Assembly: GCF_009730915.1 (NCBI RefSeq)
Contig: NC_052490.1
Coordinates: 31,124,625 to 31,188,624 of the forward strand
Reading direction: 5' to 3'
Length of the DNA stretch: 64,000 bases
DNA from: Dioscorea cayenensis subsp. rotundata
Lineage: Eukaryota; Streptophyta; Magnoliopsida; Dioscoreales; Dioscoreaceae
Shown: positions 13,050 to 25,060 of the stretch, in pieces
Layout: each line of letters opens with the position of its first letter
Position numbering within the stretch: the stretch's first letter is position 1
Notes under the pieces: generated by a model
The model's database searches: none
Seen by the model: the letters and a program-made list of their open reading frames with translations, nothing else
What the model was told of the DNA's origin: nothing
Made by a program: the position numbers and the translations under genes

Positions 13050-15345
13050 ACCATCAAATGTACATGCCAATTTGCGGGTGACTTAATTCTCTTTCTAGTC
13101 ACATATGGCTCTAGAAGAATGGCTAGAAACTATCTTCTTTGCCTTAATCTTTATCATAGCCTCATTGACAAGACGCGTGGAACAAATCTACCATTTGCCT
13201 TCCCTTCTGGTGTAACAGAAGATTAGCTAACTCTATTTCTAGGATTCTTGAACTAAGTTTGGGAACTTTTCCCTTTACTTGTCTTGGTATTCTTATCTCT
13301 CCTAAGAGACTGTTAGTCAATTTCAGCACATCCCAAACAAAGTGAAGAATGTTATTCATAATTGGAATCACTCTGCTTTTTCAACCGTTGGCAAGATTAT
13401 TCTCCTGAATAGCTCCATTTTTGCTATCCCAAACTACATTCTGTCAATCATGAACTTGCCAAAAATTATCTTAGATAACATTTCTTTGCTGGCCAGAAAC
13501 ATTCTCTGGGGAACAAATGGCAATAGGAATGGTTTCCACTCAGTGGGTTGGACAACTACTACACTTAGCAAACCTGAGGGGGGACTAGGTCTTAGAAATC
13601 TAAAATTGGCCAGTCATTCTTTTATGGCCAAAAATATTTTTGTTGTTCTCAATGCTGATAACAAGATTTTGGTGGAAATTTTCAAACTTAAATATTGAGA
13701 TTGGCATTTATGGAACTCCACTCAAATTTCTCATTCTTCCTGGTCTTATAAATCTATGTGCAACCCTGTCAACTTTCTGAAGCCTAACATCAAACTTCTT
13801 TCTTGCAATCCTCTCAATATTGATATTTGGAAAGATCCTTGCATTTTTTTTTTATCTCCTTATTGATAAAAAAAAAAACCCTACCTTTTTAAACATGTCT
13901 CTTCCATTTGAAAATATTCTTTTCTCTGATCTTCTCAATTCAAATGACTACCCAAATGGTTTTTGTTTGTTTATGCTTGAATATTATTTTGGCAGCAATT
14001 TGGACTGGAATTGGATTGAAAAAATTAAAATTGATGCTACTAGCAAAAACCTTTGGATATGGAATAATTATTCTTGTAGAACTTCTACTGCTTCTACTGT
14101 TTATGAGCATACTAATCGATTGTCTTCCCTTGCTGATAATTGGATCGGTTGGTCTATCATTTGGAAGCTCCCTCTCTTACCTCGCATTAAAGTTTTTTCT
14201 CCAGAAGCTTGCCCATGGAGAAACTCCTACCATAGCCTATTTATATCATTTTAACATTGGCCCAAATGAACCTTGCCCCCTCTGCGGTCTTGAAGTTGAG
14301 ACAACTGAGCATTTGTTCTGAAAATGTTTAAAAATTATTCAGTGCTGGCATGAGCTCTTTGCGAAAATTGTTCTTCACCCAAATGAGATTAACTCCCTTA
14401 GTACGGGAGCCTAGCTTTTGGGGTTTTTTTTAGGAAGAGGAGCGGGGTGAAACCCACTAGAGACCCCAGGGGCGTGCACAAGCCTCGGTAGAACAAGTGG
14501 GGACGGGGCCACGCTCACGTGGGTGCTGGAACCACCCGTACACAATTACTATTCACAACTCCCAGAAATGTGCCCTCAGCCGAGAATCGAACTCTCACCA
14601 CTCGATGAGAGTTCTATCGGCGACCCGTGTACCAATAGACCCGAAGACCCTCAGCCTAGCTTTTGGGGTTAGACAACCATCATAACACTTCTTCCTGCAC
14701 TCCAGCGCTTATTGTTACGGTTGCTTGGCTTATCTGGAAACAATGATGCAATTTAATCTTCAATAATAAGCTGGTTAATTCTAATGTGATCATCACTCAA
14801 GCCTGCTCAATCTGCTTTGATTACAACTTGCGACATCACAGGATGCTGTCTAAACTGTCCTCTGATTTGAACACAATTACTATTTTCACATATGGCTCCT
14901 GTTGCTAGAAAAATGAAAATGCGGGTTTGGGTTTTAATTATCATTTCTATTTATTGTTCAATTCTGATCACAGTTGTCATGGGAGCCATGGTTGGAAACC
15001 AGATCGGATTTGCCACGACTGCCCGGGAATTGCCTCTCTGATGAAGAATTACAATATCTGTGTTGCCTGGCATATTGACCATGAATCTTGTACTTTGAAG
15101 CAAAATCTCAACAATTTCCCCAATATTTGCTTTGAGACTATTCCCTGTGAAGACAACAATATTACCAATGCTCTAGCAAACTTTGGTCGCCAGAACCCTC
15201 AGCTTTCTCTTTACTACCAAGGCTTAGACCACCCAATTGGCTTGAAGAAATGTGTTCTAGGAAACATCTTTGCTTTTAGTTTTTTTTTTTGTGTGCGTTT
15301 TTTTTTTCCTTTAGCATTCACCCCTTTTGTTTCAAAAAAAAATGT
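13050..15345 (+). mobile_element. LINE remnant with RNase H-like domain, carrying a nested SINE
   Basis: A degenerate L1-type LINE 3' half. The reverse-transcriptase end is open at 13342-13698 (FSTVGKIILLNSS, EGGLGLRNLKLA). It is followed by a zf-RVT region in shifting frames (LPRIKVF, then GPNEPCPLCGLEVETTEHLF near 14259-14318). After the SINE at 14426-14652 comes an RNase H-like (RVT_3) tail (14927-15349; NALANFGRQ near 15167). Plant L1 elements with an added RNase H are a known class. The same order occurs in reverse orientation at 23830-25060. Outer limits are approximate. A 35-bp imperfect match between about 12974 and 15383 could be an old target duplication, but AT-richness makes this weak. 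Confidence 0.75.
14426..14652 (-). mobile_element. tRNA-derived SINE, copy 1
   Basis: A 227-bp insertion flanked by perfect 18-bp direct repeats agcctagcttttggggtt (14408-14425 and 14653-14670). On the - strand it starts with a tRNA-like head. The A-box-like TGGTACACGGG fits TRGYNNANNNG and the B-box-like GAGTTCGATTCTC fits GGTTCGANNCC (complement of about 14582-14595). It ends in an A-run (T-run at 14423-14431 on +). It aligns end to end with 24670-24893. It has no coding capacity, as expected of a SINE, and would need a LINE partner for movement. Confidence 0.85.
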
Positions 15346-15349
15346 TTAG

Positions 15350-15700
15350 AAAAACCCCATTTTTAGAAAAATTTTGGAAAACAATTAAAATAAATTTCTC
15401 AAAATATTCCATTTGAATTTGTTTTCCTTCTATTTCACTGTTTTATAAATTTTATGTTTAAATTTTAATTTAATTTTTTTGAAAAGTTATTTTATTATTT
15501 ATATTTTCCAAGTTATATTTTATAACATATTTAAGTAATTATATTAAGATTTTAAGCAAAGGGAATTTATGTTTTAAAACTAAATTACTTTTAATGTATA
15601 AATTTGATAAATTTATTTAAATTTTTAAATAAACACGGTACATTCTTCATTGAGGGAACCAAATGTTATGAGTTTTACGAAAAATCTAACAACAGATTTT
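15350..15700. other. AT-rich spacer
   Basis: No gene or recognisable element is seen. The right part runs into the 3' UTR of the BZR1-like gene. Confidence 0.4.
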
Positions 15701-16035
15701 TCTTTTTTTTAATGAAAATGTAAACTATGGGGGTGTATCAGAAAATGAACCCTATCCCCAAGTTGGCACATATCACAAGAAATGAGAAATAGTTGCATTA
15801 CATAACAAGTATAACATAATGCTGCTATTCCTTCCAATAAATAAATTCTAGGCAACAATTCAACAATTTTAACAAAATTAAGATGTTTCAAACAAATGAC
15901 AGAGGATGGAGGCTAACTATGAAACTACATGTACTCTGCTTTTCCCTCTCTATGCCTCTTATCAGCTCCATGGTAAACACAAGACAAGAAGGTAATGCGA
16001 AAAAATAAACGACGAAACATTTCATATCGACACAC

Positions 16036-18810
16036 TCATATGGCATCGGCTCTGGTTCTTGAGGTCCCAAGGGTGAGCTCCAGATCATCTGATCCACATT
16101 CCTCGTGAATCCTCTCCCCCTCCCATGGCTTCACAACTGTTGGCACTGGGAGATTGCCATTGCTGCTGCTACCAAATGCAAACTCATCAGATGCACCATC
16201 AAACATTTGGACATCACGAGCGCCGATAACTGGAGAACATGTACCACTCTGCCCTGGAGTACACATCCTGGACGAGCCCCGAGTAGCTATTGTCTCCCTG
16301 AAGATGCTGAATGGATTCGAAGAAACAAGGCTGAATGTAGGTGATGAGGGGCCTCCATTTTGAATCTGAAGTCCTGAGAGCCATCCAGAATCAGGAAAGA
16401 TTTGGCGACCGGGGCTTGATGGATTGGAAGATGGCATGAATGAGGAGCTTGCGCTGGCTCCCCATGCCTGGGCAGAAGAATCATCCCAATCAGACTTCAT
16501 ACGAGGAGTACTGGCAGTCGGAGAGCTCAGAGGAGGTGTGACAGGGGCACTTCTTGAGCCAACATGAATGATGAAAGGGTGTTTCGACGTAACAGAGGAA
16601 GCAGAGGCAAGATTTTTGAGCCAGGGGATGAGGGAATTTCCATCAGGGGCATTAGTGTTAGTATTGGCATTGGTGATGTAAGAGGATGAAGCAGGGCTTG
16701 CAAATGATGATGAGGCAGGGCTCGGGTTGTATGAGGCACAAGGGCTCAGGTTGTATGAGGCACAAGGTGTTGGCTGATATGAGGAGCATGGGCTAGGTGA
16801 AGTAGAGCCCCCTACCATCTCCATGCGCTCCACTGGTTTGCATCCCTGTGACATCATGAATGAAAGAAGGTAAGAAAGCTCACTGCATCAAATAGACAGG
16901 GTGGGCTTTTTTTTCTGAGTTCCAGTTGCAATCTTAGAAAGCTTTGAAAATGATGATCCTAATGTGTTCTAAAACCAATCTTTAATTATGTATTTGAATG
17001 GCAGTGAGTTTGAAAATTTTTCAAAGACTGATTGTTAGAAGTTAGAACAGCCTGAGCTGTAAAATCATGAAAATTTCCAAACTGAATAAATTAATGCATG
17101 TCTTTGTCAAAACTCCATGAGATAAGGGCTTGGCACATTCATCAACACCAAGTCTAGCATGAAACTGCTAAGCAGTTAACACACTTTGCATAATATGCAA
17201 ATAATAATTCAAAACTGAGAACAACTCCCTAAAACTTGCTTGCACGACCACATGCAATCAAGTGTCAGATTGTAATTCGCAATTTGCAAGGCAGATTTCT
17301 CTCACCTAAATTGGTCCTAATGCTAGTAATTGGATCATAATACACTTTTGCAGCTTTTATTTAATACAAGTGCCAGAAGTACCAATGAATCCAACCATCA
17401 ATGGCACTGGCATGACAGTTGCATGCAAGTCAATATAAATTCAAGACATTCCACACAGTAGACTAGATCAACTCAATATAGGGCTGGAGGCATGTTCCTC
17501 CATTTACTGAAGTTACTGTATCAATAAAATAAACAATATCAAATCAATGCCTGGTTTTCTTGGGGAACTAGGAAGCCATCAACTGCTTCTTTAAGTCATT
17601 TATAGAACTACGTCATTATAACTGTACTTAGTCTCATGGATGTAACATATTGTTATTAACAATAGTGACCAAAAATGGACCTTAATTATTAGTCTTCCAA
17701 ATAACTTAATTTCCCATAAAAATGGTTTTCATTATCAACTAATGAGAAATAGAGGCAGAGGCAAGCTTTCTGGCAATATAATTATCAAGTTACTTAAAAT
17801 GCTCACTAGCAAATCATCCTTTCATTAACTTCCACATGACTTCTTTTTATATCAAAATGGATTGCTATAACAATAAAAAAAAATCACACTCAATCATTAA
17901 TACACTAAATTAACAAGTTTTTCAAGATTGTTATCCTAGAAATAATCATCAAATCACATTATACACACACACACACACAAAATGCCATCCCAATAAAATT
18001 GCCCACTGCCAGATTTACCAGTCTAAAAAATACAATTGAGATATCAATCAAAACCACTAAAATGTTTGAAAATACTAAAATTTCCCCAATTCTGAATAAA
18101 TATCAGCAAGAACTACTTCCAATCATTCATACCAATCCAATTTCAGCCCCAATGTTTTCATGAAAATTGCACACCTACCATACTCACAATGCAAAATACA
18201 TGCACTAAACTTGCTTGTATACTCATTCTTTCAACGCCTCATACTAATTTCTTTAAATTCTCCACAAATTGGAAAAATTATCACTTGCCCACACATTAAA
18301 TTAGTAATCCTTAACCACCACCTTGTCAAATCATCAATTCCTCTGCTGCCCACCCTTCTCAAAATGCAATCTTAATCCAGCAAGCCCTAAAGCGATGATA
18401 AATAATTATAAATTTTTTTATTTAAACAAAAACAAACAAAGTTAGAAATTGTGAAAGATCAACAAAGATCAAACCCTCCCACCACTCAAAATACGCCATT
18501 TGAACAAGAAAACCCAAAGAAGAAGAAGACAAACATCACCAGAACTCATGTTCTTTCAATCAAGAAAAAACACAAAGCGAAAAGGAACCAATACCTTGCG
18601 ATAGGTTGTGCCGTCCTCGTCGACGGTCCAACCGGCCTCGGCGCAGACAGCCTTGAGAACCTCGTTATTGTCACAGTGCTTGGGGAGCATGTAGTTCCCG
18701 TACATGCGCAAACCCTTGTAGATCTTCGCCGCGATCGCCCTCCGCCTCCGCTCTCTCCTCTTGTTGTTCTCCCTCTCCTTCCACGTCGGCGTCCTGGTCC
18801 CCGACGTCAT
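16036..18810 (-). CDS. BZR1-like: BZR1/BES1 brassinosteroid-signalling transcription factor
   Basis: A nuclear transcription factor that carries out brassinosteroid responses. Two exons: 18810-18595 and 16845-16036, giving 341 aa (family about 310-340). The start is the ATG at 18810, because [10 protein letters not shown] is the conserved N-terminus; the open frame further upstream is 5' UTR. The basic bHLH-like DNA-binding region ([20 protein letters not shown]) is in exon 1 and ends DGTTYRK, joining in phase to [13 protein letters not shown]. Exon 2 has the Ser/Thr-rich GSK3-target region with SxxxS spacing, the SAPVTPP-type 14-3-3/PEST segment, and an EAR repressor motif LELTL near the C-terminus. 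The 1.75-kb intron (16846-18594) holds no gene. In this family GSK3/BIN2 phosphorylation blocks activity; that is family knowledge. The upstream CACGTG cluster is described separately. Confidence 0.95.
16846..18594 (-). other. Single intron of the BZR1-like gene
   Basis: A GT-AG intron of about 1.75 kb. It has an (AC)n run near 17961-17979. No nested gene is supported. Confidence 0.75.
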
Positions 18811-19101
18811 ACCGGCGAGCTCGAAACCTTCACCTGAAATTGAAAACCCGCCGAGAGATCGCCGGTGAGCACCGAGAAGAACTGAACTATTTGGTTCGAT
18901 GTCGTTGAAAAACGTTAGTTTTATAGGAACTGAGGCTTTCACACAGCGATGAGGAGGTTACAAAGACCAAAACACAGCGACTTAAAAGCCCATGATTTTC
19001 AAAATAAATTACACAAATACCATCGAGGAAAGAGAAGAGTGAGTAGGGAGAGTATAGGGGTAGAATAGGAAACGAAGAGTGGGGAACACAAAGCCGTCTC
19101 G

Positions 19102-19970
19102 CACGTGCCAAAGCTATCATTCGCCGGCCATAGAGGGGGCGATGTAGCGTGATAATAGCGCGAATCTCAACACATGATGCGTTTTCTCAGTGGATGGCTC
19201 AGAAGAAAGTAAAATGGAAAAGTGGTTATCCCGAGGCAAGTCAAATCATAAAAGACAGTACATCGAGATACACAATAACGTGGGCCAGAATATCTCAGCC
19301 ATCCGTTTACAGAGCGCGGGAAACGGGGGGGTGGTCGAACGTGGGGCCCGGTCAGCCACTCCATGTGAGAGTGGGGCCGGTCGGACTACGTGATTGTGGG
19401 CGCACGTGCAGCAGCCGGGAAGCAACGTAACGCGTTGGTGGTGGGGTCCACTTTCTCTTTTCCCAGTTTGTGTAACCACGTCACGTGGCGGGACCAGAGA
19501 GGCCTGGTGTAGGGCCCAGCTGCAGGCGCGAGTTTTTAAGTCACCCACGAGTTAATTAAACAATTAAAAAAATTGCCAAATTAATTATAAATATAAATAT
19601 ATATATATATATAATAATAAGCATAGAGGGCGTGAGAAACCGTTCGTATCACGTGATTGGCACGTGCGAAGGAGGGTAAAAGTGTCATAGAGGATCCGCC
19701 AGAGTAGTGTGAACGATGGAAGTCAAGGGAACGGACAACGTGGGAATCTCAGTCACACTGCCACACTTGGAAACACATACACATGACCGGTGGGAATGCA
19801 GTGAATGGTGGTCAGGCTTGTGAACAACCAAATATATGAAGATAAAAAGAGGACCAAAAAAGTGAACCAGAATATTAACTGCTTTTTGTCAGGAATATAT
19901 TGTTCAATGTAACAGACTGAGACTTGTTTCATTGACCACAAATATATAATGGGCCACACAACAGCACGTG
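19102..19970 (-). promoter_or_regulatory. G-box cluster upstream of the BZR1-like gene
   Basis: Six CACGTG hexamers lie at 19102, 19403, 19482, 19650, 19661 and 19965. The one at 19661 continues CG, giving CGTGCG, which matches the BR-response element CGTG(T/C)G. This stretch is also clearly more GC-rich than its surroundings. G-boxes bind bZIP and bHLH factors and BZR1/BES1 proteins, so light, ABA or brassinosteroid feedback control is plausible but inferred. Confidence 0.5.
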
Positions 19971-21600
19971 TTTGAATAGTAAATGCTTGGCTTTCAAATG
20001 AGTAATGAATTACTCTGTGAAAGATACGCATGCAAGTGCATCAGTATGGACAATTAATAATGTAAATAAGTGAGAGATTGGAAGAGAAGAAGGATTAGGT
20101 ACAGCTTTGTTGCATGTTGTTGAAAGATTGAGTTTAGATGATTGAACAATGATTAACATGCTGGAACATAGTGATGACTGATGAACTTTGTGATTGCTGT
20201 AAAGGAAATGAGCCTCAAGACACAAAGATGAGTGTTACTGTAGATGTTCATCTTTATGTAAACATCATCATCTCAGCTGAAAACAAAGAACCTTTAATTG
20301 AAAACAAAAGGGGAGAAATGGTTAGCAAATTTTGCACAATGATGTCATGATTCAACATGAATGGAAGATAGCAAGAAATGCATATAGCATATTTGAAGGC
20401 CTGAACAAGCCAGGCTGCAACAAGATAAAAATGATGATTGCACAAACTAGAACATTTTCATAAGTTCCAAGTGGCACGAACTGTTGTTAACAATAAAAAA
20501 TTATTATTGGCTTCTCCACAATGCCACAACTCCAATTATGGCCATTAAACTGCTTCTCAAAGTGCAAGTGATAAGAAAATTCTCCTTAGAACATATCATT
20601 ATACACTCTGCTCTGCACATGCATTGAATCAAATAGCCACTATCCACACATCATGGCCTTTTTAAGTTTCTAAGTGAGGTTGTCAAATCAAGAAGGCAAT
20701 AGGGCAGAATTTAATCATTGACATCCAGAGGATGCATTACATGGGTGTCTTTTAAAGCGATGACAATAGTGATAATCATCAGAACAAGGCTGAAACTTTC
20801 ATAGCTCAGCACCCTTAATTGATCCAAGGTAGTCAACAAAACTTGATGATGTCAGGTTGGACGAGTTGCCCAAAATTCAATCCTGATGTTTAGGGATTTG
20901 GTGGTAGCTCACACATCAAACTAATCCGGAAATAGCAATGGGCGGCAACCTAACACGCCTGTGCACAGTGTAATTTACACAATATCCATTTAACATTTGA
21001 CTTATGTGTGCATTCACCACACTACACACAATAAATAAATCTCTTGCATCATACAGCACATAAGCATATATGTGCTTATGAAGAAATGCCTCCAAACACA
21101 CCAACTTCTTAGGCAGAAATAAAATTGAAAAAATTGTACCCTCATAACCTTATCGATAGTTTTCACCATGCAAATTCTTATGCTTTATTTGAAATAGGAC
21201 CATAAAAAAAAAATTCTTTCACCTATTATGAATCTAGAACTAGGTAATCACAGAGTTGAGTCCCTCATCTCAGAATCTCTCTCAAGAACAAGGAATACAA
21301 CTTGTTTGCACTTTTATCATTACCATAGAAATGTAAGATTGCAGAAGTTCCACGCCAAAAGAAGAGTTAGGAAATTAAGCAAAGTTATTGGCTGATTCTC
21401 AACCAAAATTTAAATTTCAACGACTAAGACATAGACACACAATCCCACGTATACACATTTAAGCAAAATTTGTTGTCATTAACGAAATAAAAATGAAATA
21501 AAAATGAACACTTCTACACATAAAAGGTATCTCTAAGGTCCCAATTGGTACAATAGCTTCTGAGCTGAGATTAAAATGTGGATGTTATAAATTTCCAAGC
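19971..21600. other. Intergenic region with no recognised gene
   Basis: Moderately AT-rich, apparently low-repeat sequence between the BZR1-like promoter and the 3' end of the next - strand gene. I found no convincing coding exon, tRNA or transposon end here. Confidence 0.5.
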
Positions 21601-21641
21601 AAGTGAAATAATACCTCAAATACTAGGCTTCTTTTGCACTT

Positions 21642-22839
21642 TCAGTCACTTAGGTTGACTACATCTTTCAACAACTTCCCAGCAGAAAGCTTTAAATCCT
21701 CAGGAACTTGTAACTGTTGAGGAATGGAGTCCAATGCATACATTGTAAGGAGTCTCATCACATCAGCCAGCACAATTTTCTCCACTCTACCCACCTTTTT
21801 ATTTACAAACTGACAGGCATTTTTAAGCACACAAGCTCGGCATGTCTGAAAGAATAACAAAATATTACTTTGAGCCCAAGCATAAGATACTCACTAATAA
21901 TGGAACATGAATAGAACATAAAGCAACTCACAACATCTTCCTGAATGCTGAAAAAGGAACGCATTCTTTTAGCTGCAAAAACAGTTCCTCTATCAACAGA
22001 TGGGCAACCAAATATGGCAACTTTCTTTAGATCACTACCAGACAGCCACCTGTGCAAGGGAAGAAGATCAAAGAATTTCAAAAAGGATGCAATGAATCTG
22101 TAATAACAGAGCTTTTCCTCTAAACGTAAGAAATGTCAAAAGCCTGACAAATTTTTTTTTTTTCTTCATCACTAGGGAAAGCTCGAATTAAGCAAGTCAC
22201 AGATCAAGGAAATAGATATGTCATCCTGGAGTGATAATTCTAATACTAATGAATCATTTAATGCAAGATATCAATCAAAAGCAATGAACTTCAATAGGAA
22301 ACAAAACAAATTAATACTAAATAACAACGAGCAAATCAATACAAGAGAATGAAGAAAAAAAAAATTGCAGTTTTCACCCACTTTGCGATTTCCTGATGAG
22401 CCAGGCCAAACTTCTCCGCAGCGACCTTCAAGAAATTTCGAGAATTACAGTTACGCGGGATCTTCAGAGGATCAAATTCGCCATCGTCCGCCATGAAATT
22501 CGCGTTCTGTAAGAGCCCCTCGTCATGGAACCGCTTCACAAGCAAAAGCATCTCGGTGGGGATATCTTTAGGAAAGCCCTTCACCGCCATAACCCTAGAA
22601 ACAAGCAAAGGATTGGAGGGCGGGGATACTCCACTACTCTTCGTCTTCTTCTTCTTGTTTTTCTGCTCGGCATTGGCAGCTGTGGGATTCGCGGATTTCT
22701 TGCTCGGCGAGGGAGTGGCGAAGATCGAGGAGAGGGTTTGGGGCTTCGGAGGTTGAAGGGATGAAAAGCAGAAGCTAGGGTTAGGGTTTAGAATGGGGTT
22801 TCGAAGGGTTCTGGAGCGAAGGATGCGAGCGAGCACCAT
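21642..22839 (-). CDS. Small, probably organelle-targeted protein with CxxC-type motif
   Basis: Three exons: 22839-22382, 22049-21932 and 21845-21642, in consistent phase, giving about 259 aa. I start at the ATG at 22839 because the following MVLARILRSRTLRNPIL is basic and hydroxylated, like a mitochondrial or plastid transit peptide; an upstream in-frame ATG at 22974 is less likely. The mature part has KGFPKDIPTEMLLLVKRFHDEGLL, a helical middle, GCPSVDRGTVFAAKRMR, and a four-cysteine pattern finishing CRACVLKNAC. This resembles, from memory, the conserved region of the VAR3/OZ organelle zinc-finger proteins, without their RanBP2 fingers; I hold that link loosely. The exact molecular role is unknown. 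Donor choice at 22381 is forced by frame. Confidence 0.75.
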
Positions 22840-23067
22840 TGTTCCCCTTTTTCGAAGCCTTATTATGTTTAATATATTTCCCTCTTGCGCGATGGATTCA
22901 AGAAGGTCCAAATGGGCCCCAAAAGATGGGCTTTTAAGGGGCTTTTTACATTGAAGTCCATAACTGGTTGTCAAATTAATGAATTATAGCTAAATATTAA
23001 TTTTTTTTTTTTTTAAATTGATAAAATGTGAGTTTGATAATATGAAATGTTGATTTCACTTGCTGAT

Positions 23068-23657
23068 AGATTAGCTTTGCAAAGACCTTTAGACATACCC
23101 AAATCCCGCTTTCTTTGGCGAATTTGTGAGGAAAACTGGTCTCATAACGTTTCATCTATTAATATATTAGCTTAGACTCTTTTAGCCAAAGCAATCACGT
23201 GGCATATTTGGCTTGTTAGAAACGATTGCATGTTTAATTTCAATTTAATTCCACTTGCTTCCATTATTTTAAAAATTAGTCATATGTTCCTCTTTTGGGT
23301 TTTTGCAACTCTTGCAGTAAAAGACAGAAACTGGAGCAACCAGCAACATCGGTTAAGAGAAGCATCCAATTCTCAGGGTCTTCCATGTGAGATGATAAAG
23401 ACCTTGACGTGTAGGTTCCAGATCCTTGTGACATGTGCTTGATTCAGTGTCTACTTGATTACCCTGGTAAGAGGGCTTTCTTGAGGTCCGGATTATCTGT
23501 TTGTTTTCCACTAGCATTCTTATATCTCTTGGACTATGTGCTTTTTCTTTATTGTACTTCGCTTGTGTTTGTGTTTTTACTTCCGGTGGAAACAATATCA
23601 TGTGCTTCAATTTCTTTCTAATAAATTTGAGGTTTATCCTTTTTTTTTTCAAAAAAA
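23068..23657 (+). mobile_element. LINE 3' fragment
   Basis: The 3' end of the same LINE family as 2291-3982 and 44837-45634. It encodes RNDCMFNFNLIPLASIILKISHM in the frame around 23218-23290, ending in the conserved untranslated tail and an A-run at 23651-23657. A possible short target duplication ttgctgat occurs at 23060-23067 and 23658-23665, which is weak on its own. No intact gene. Confidence 0.6.
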
Positions 23658-23829
23658 TTGCTGATTTTAGTCTTTTAATTTTAAATATTATTATTATTAT
23701 TATTATTGTTTTAATTTTTAATTTAAATGAGGGATGAAGTGGATTTGAGCATAAGGAATGTGTTTTTACAAAGTGGGGACTGCACACAACAGCTACAGAA
23801 AAGAAAAAACTGACACAAAACAACAAACT

Positions 23830-25060
23830 AGAAAGATAGAGCAAACTCTAAAGCGGCTCCTCCCAACCAATTAGGAAGATCAAGATCTCTATGAAACAGG
23901 GACAACCCATGACTCACTCTACCATGAGCATTAGGCTTGTCGACAAGGCAATTAAACTCTATGGGAATGTATAGAAGTTCAACTCCAGGAATTAGATCAA
24001 TCATCTCATTAACGTCAGGAATCAGATCCTCTATTATGCAGGAAATGCAATGCTCTTGATATTGAACCAACTGAATGGCTAACAAACAATCACAAAAGGA
24101 TAGAATATGGCTTCAAATCATTCATAAGACAGAACTACAGCCCCACCCGAATAACTTCCAACTCTGTAGCAGTACATGAGTCCATTATGATTGTAGCAGC
24201 TCCTGCCAAAATAATATGAGCATTATTAGAAACAATAACAAAACCTAACCACTTGGAGACCTACAATCAATCCAAGAGGAATCAGTGATTAGGGAGATAG
24301 AATTAGAAATGAAAGACTGGTTGTGCAACTCCCTGCTCACCAGACGATCTTCATTCTCAGAGTCCTCCATAATTCTGAGTCCTTGTTGGAAGATAAGAAA
24401 ACAATTCATATTCTTTGAATTAAAGACCACATTGCACCAAGCTTTCCAAATTAGCCAGGCACAAGTAGCAATAAGGGTTTTGAAACCTCTATCCCCTGTC
24501 CAAGTTTGCTAGTCTTTGGTGAGCCAATTCCTCTCAGAAAATTCATCTTCAAAATTAAGCCAAACATTGGCATGAGAAGCCACTAGGGACCAGCAAGCTC
24601 TGATCTTTAAACATCTTCAAATGACATGGTCAATTGTTTTTCCACCAGGTTACAAAAAGGATAAAGTTTTTGGAAGAGGAGCAAGGCGAACCCACTAAAG
24701 CACCCGGTGAACGCGCAGACAAACTCGCTGGAACAAGTGGGGGACGAGCCGCTCACGTGGGCTCTGGAACCACTTGTACATAATCACTATTTACAACTCT
24801 CAGAAATATGCCTTTAGTCGAGAATCGAACTCTCACCACTCAATAAAAGCTCTATCGGTGACCCGTGTACCAATAAACTCGCAGGTTGTTGGCTTACAAA
24901 AAGGATAAAGTTTGAAAGGGTCAATCTTAAGATTATAGTAGAAGCTAAATGCTGGAGTACGACCATGCAAGATTCTCCACAGGAATATCTTGATTTTGGG
25001 GAGATGCATGAAGCCTCCATAAAGTATGCCACCCATTTCAGCTTTAGGATATATCCAAAG
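23830..25060 (-). mobile_element. LINE remnant with RNase H-like domain, reverse orientation, carrying a nested SINE
   Basis: Read on the - strand from about 25060, the zf-RVT region (LPKIKIFLWRILHGRTPAF, then KLYPFC) is interrupted by the SINE at 24670-24893. It continues beyond it (NLVEKQLTM, RACWSLVASHANVWLNFEDE) and leads into an RNase H-like domain (ITDSSWIDC near 24250-24275, SDCLLAIQLVQY near 24060-24090, HGRVSHGLSLFHRDLDLP near 23870-23930). Stops and frame shifts are present. Domain order and the last block resemble the element at 13050-15345, so both probably belong to one plant L1 clade. Confidence 0.75.
24670..24893 (-). mobile_element. tRNA-derived SINE, copy 2
   Basis: A 224-bp insertion with perfect 20-bp flanking repeats ttacaaaaaggataaagttt (24650-24669 and 24894-24913). 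It is collinear with the copy at 14426-14652, including the B-box-like GAGTTCGATTCTC (complement near 24820-24834) and the A-box-like TGGTACACGGG (complement near 24858-24872). The A-tail is short. Both copies lie in the same orientation on the window, and both sit inside LINE remnants. Confidence 0.85.

Noticed and set aside
14582-14640. A tRNA gene on the - strand
   Set aside because: The A- and B-box-like motifs are part of a repeated element with target duplications, and no full cloverleaf can be drawn; it is a SINE head.
12974-15420. Imperfect 35-bp match flanking the LINE at 13050-15345 as a target duplication
   Set aside because: Too long and too AT-rich for confidence; several mismatches, and it does not abut the clear element ends.
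18451-18837. 128-aa + strand frame opposite BZR1 exon 1
   Set aside because: It is the complement of the conserved DNA-binding exon; Pro/Arg-rich shadow with no family match.
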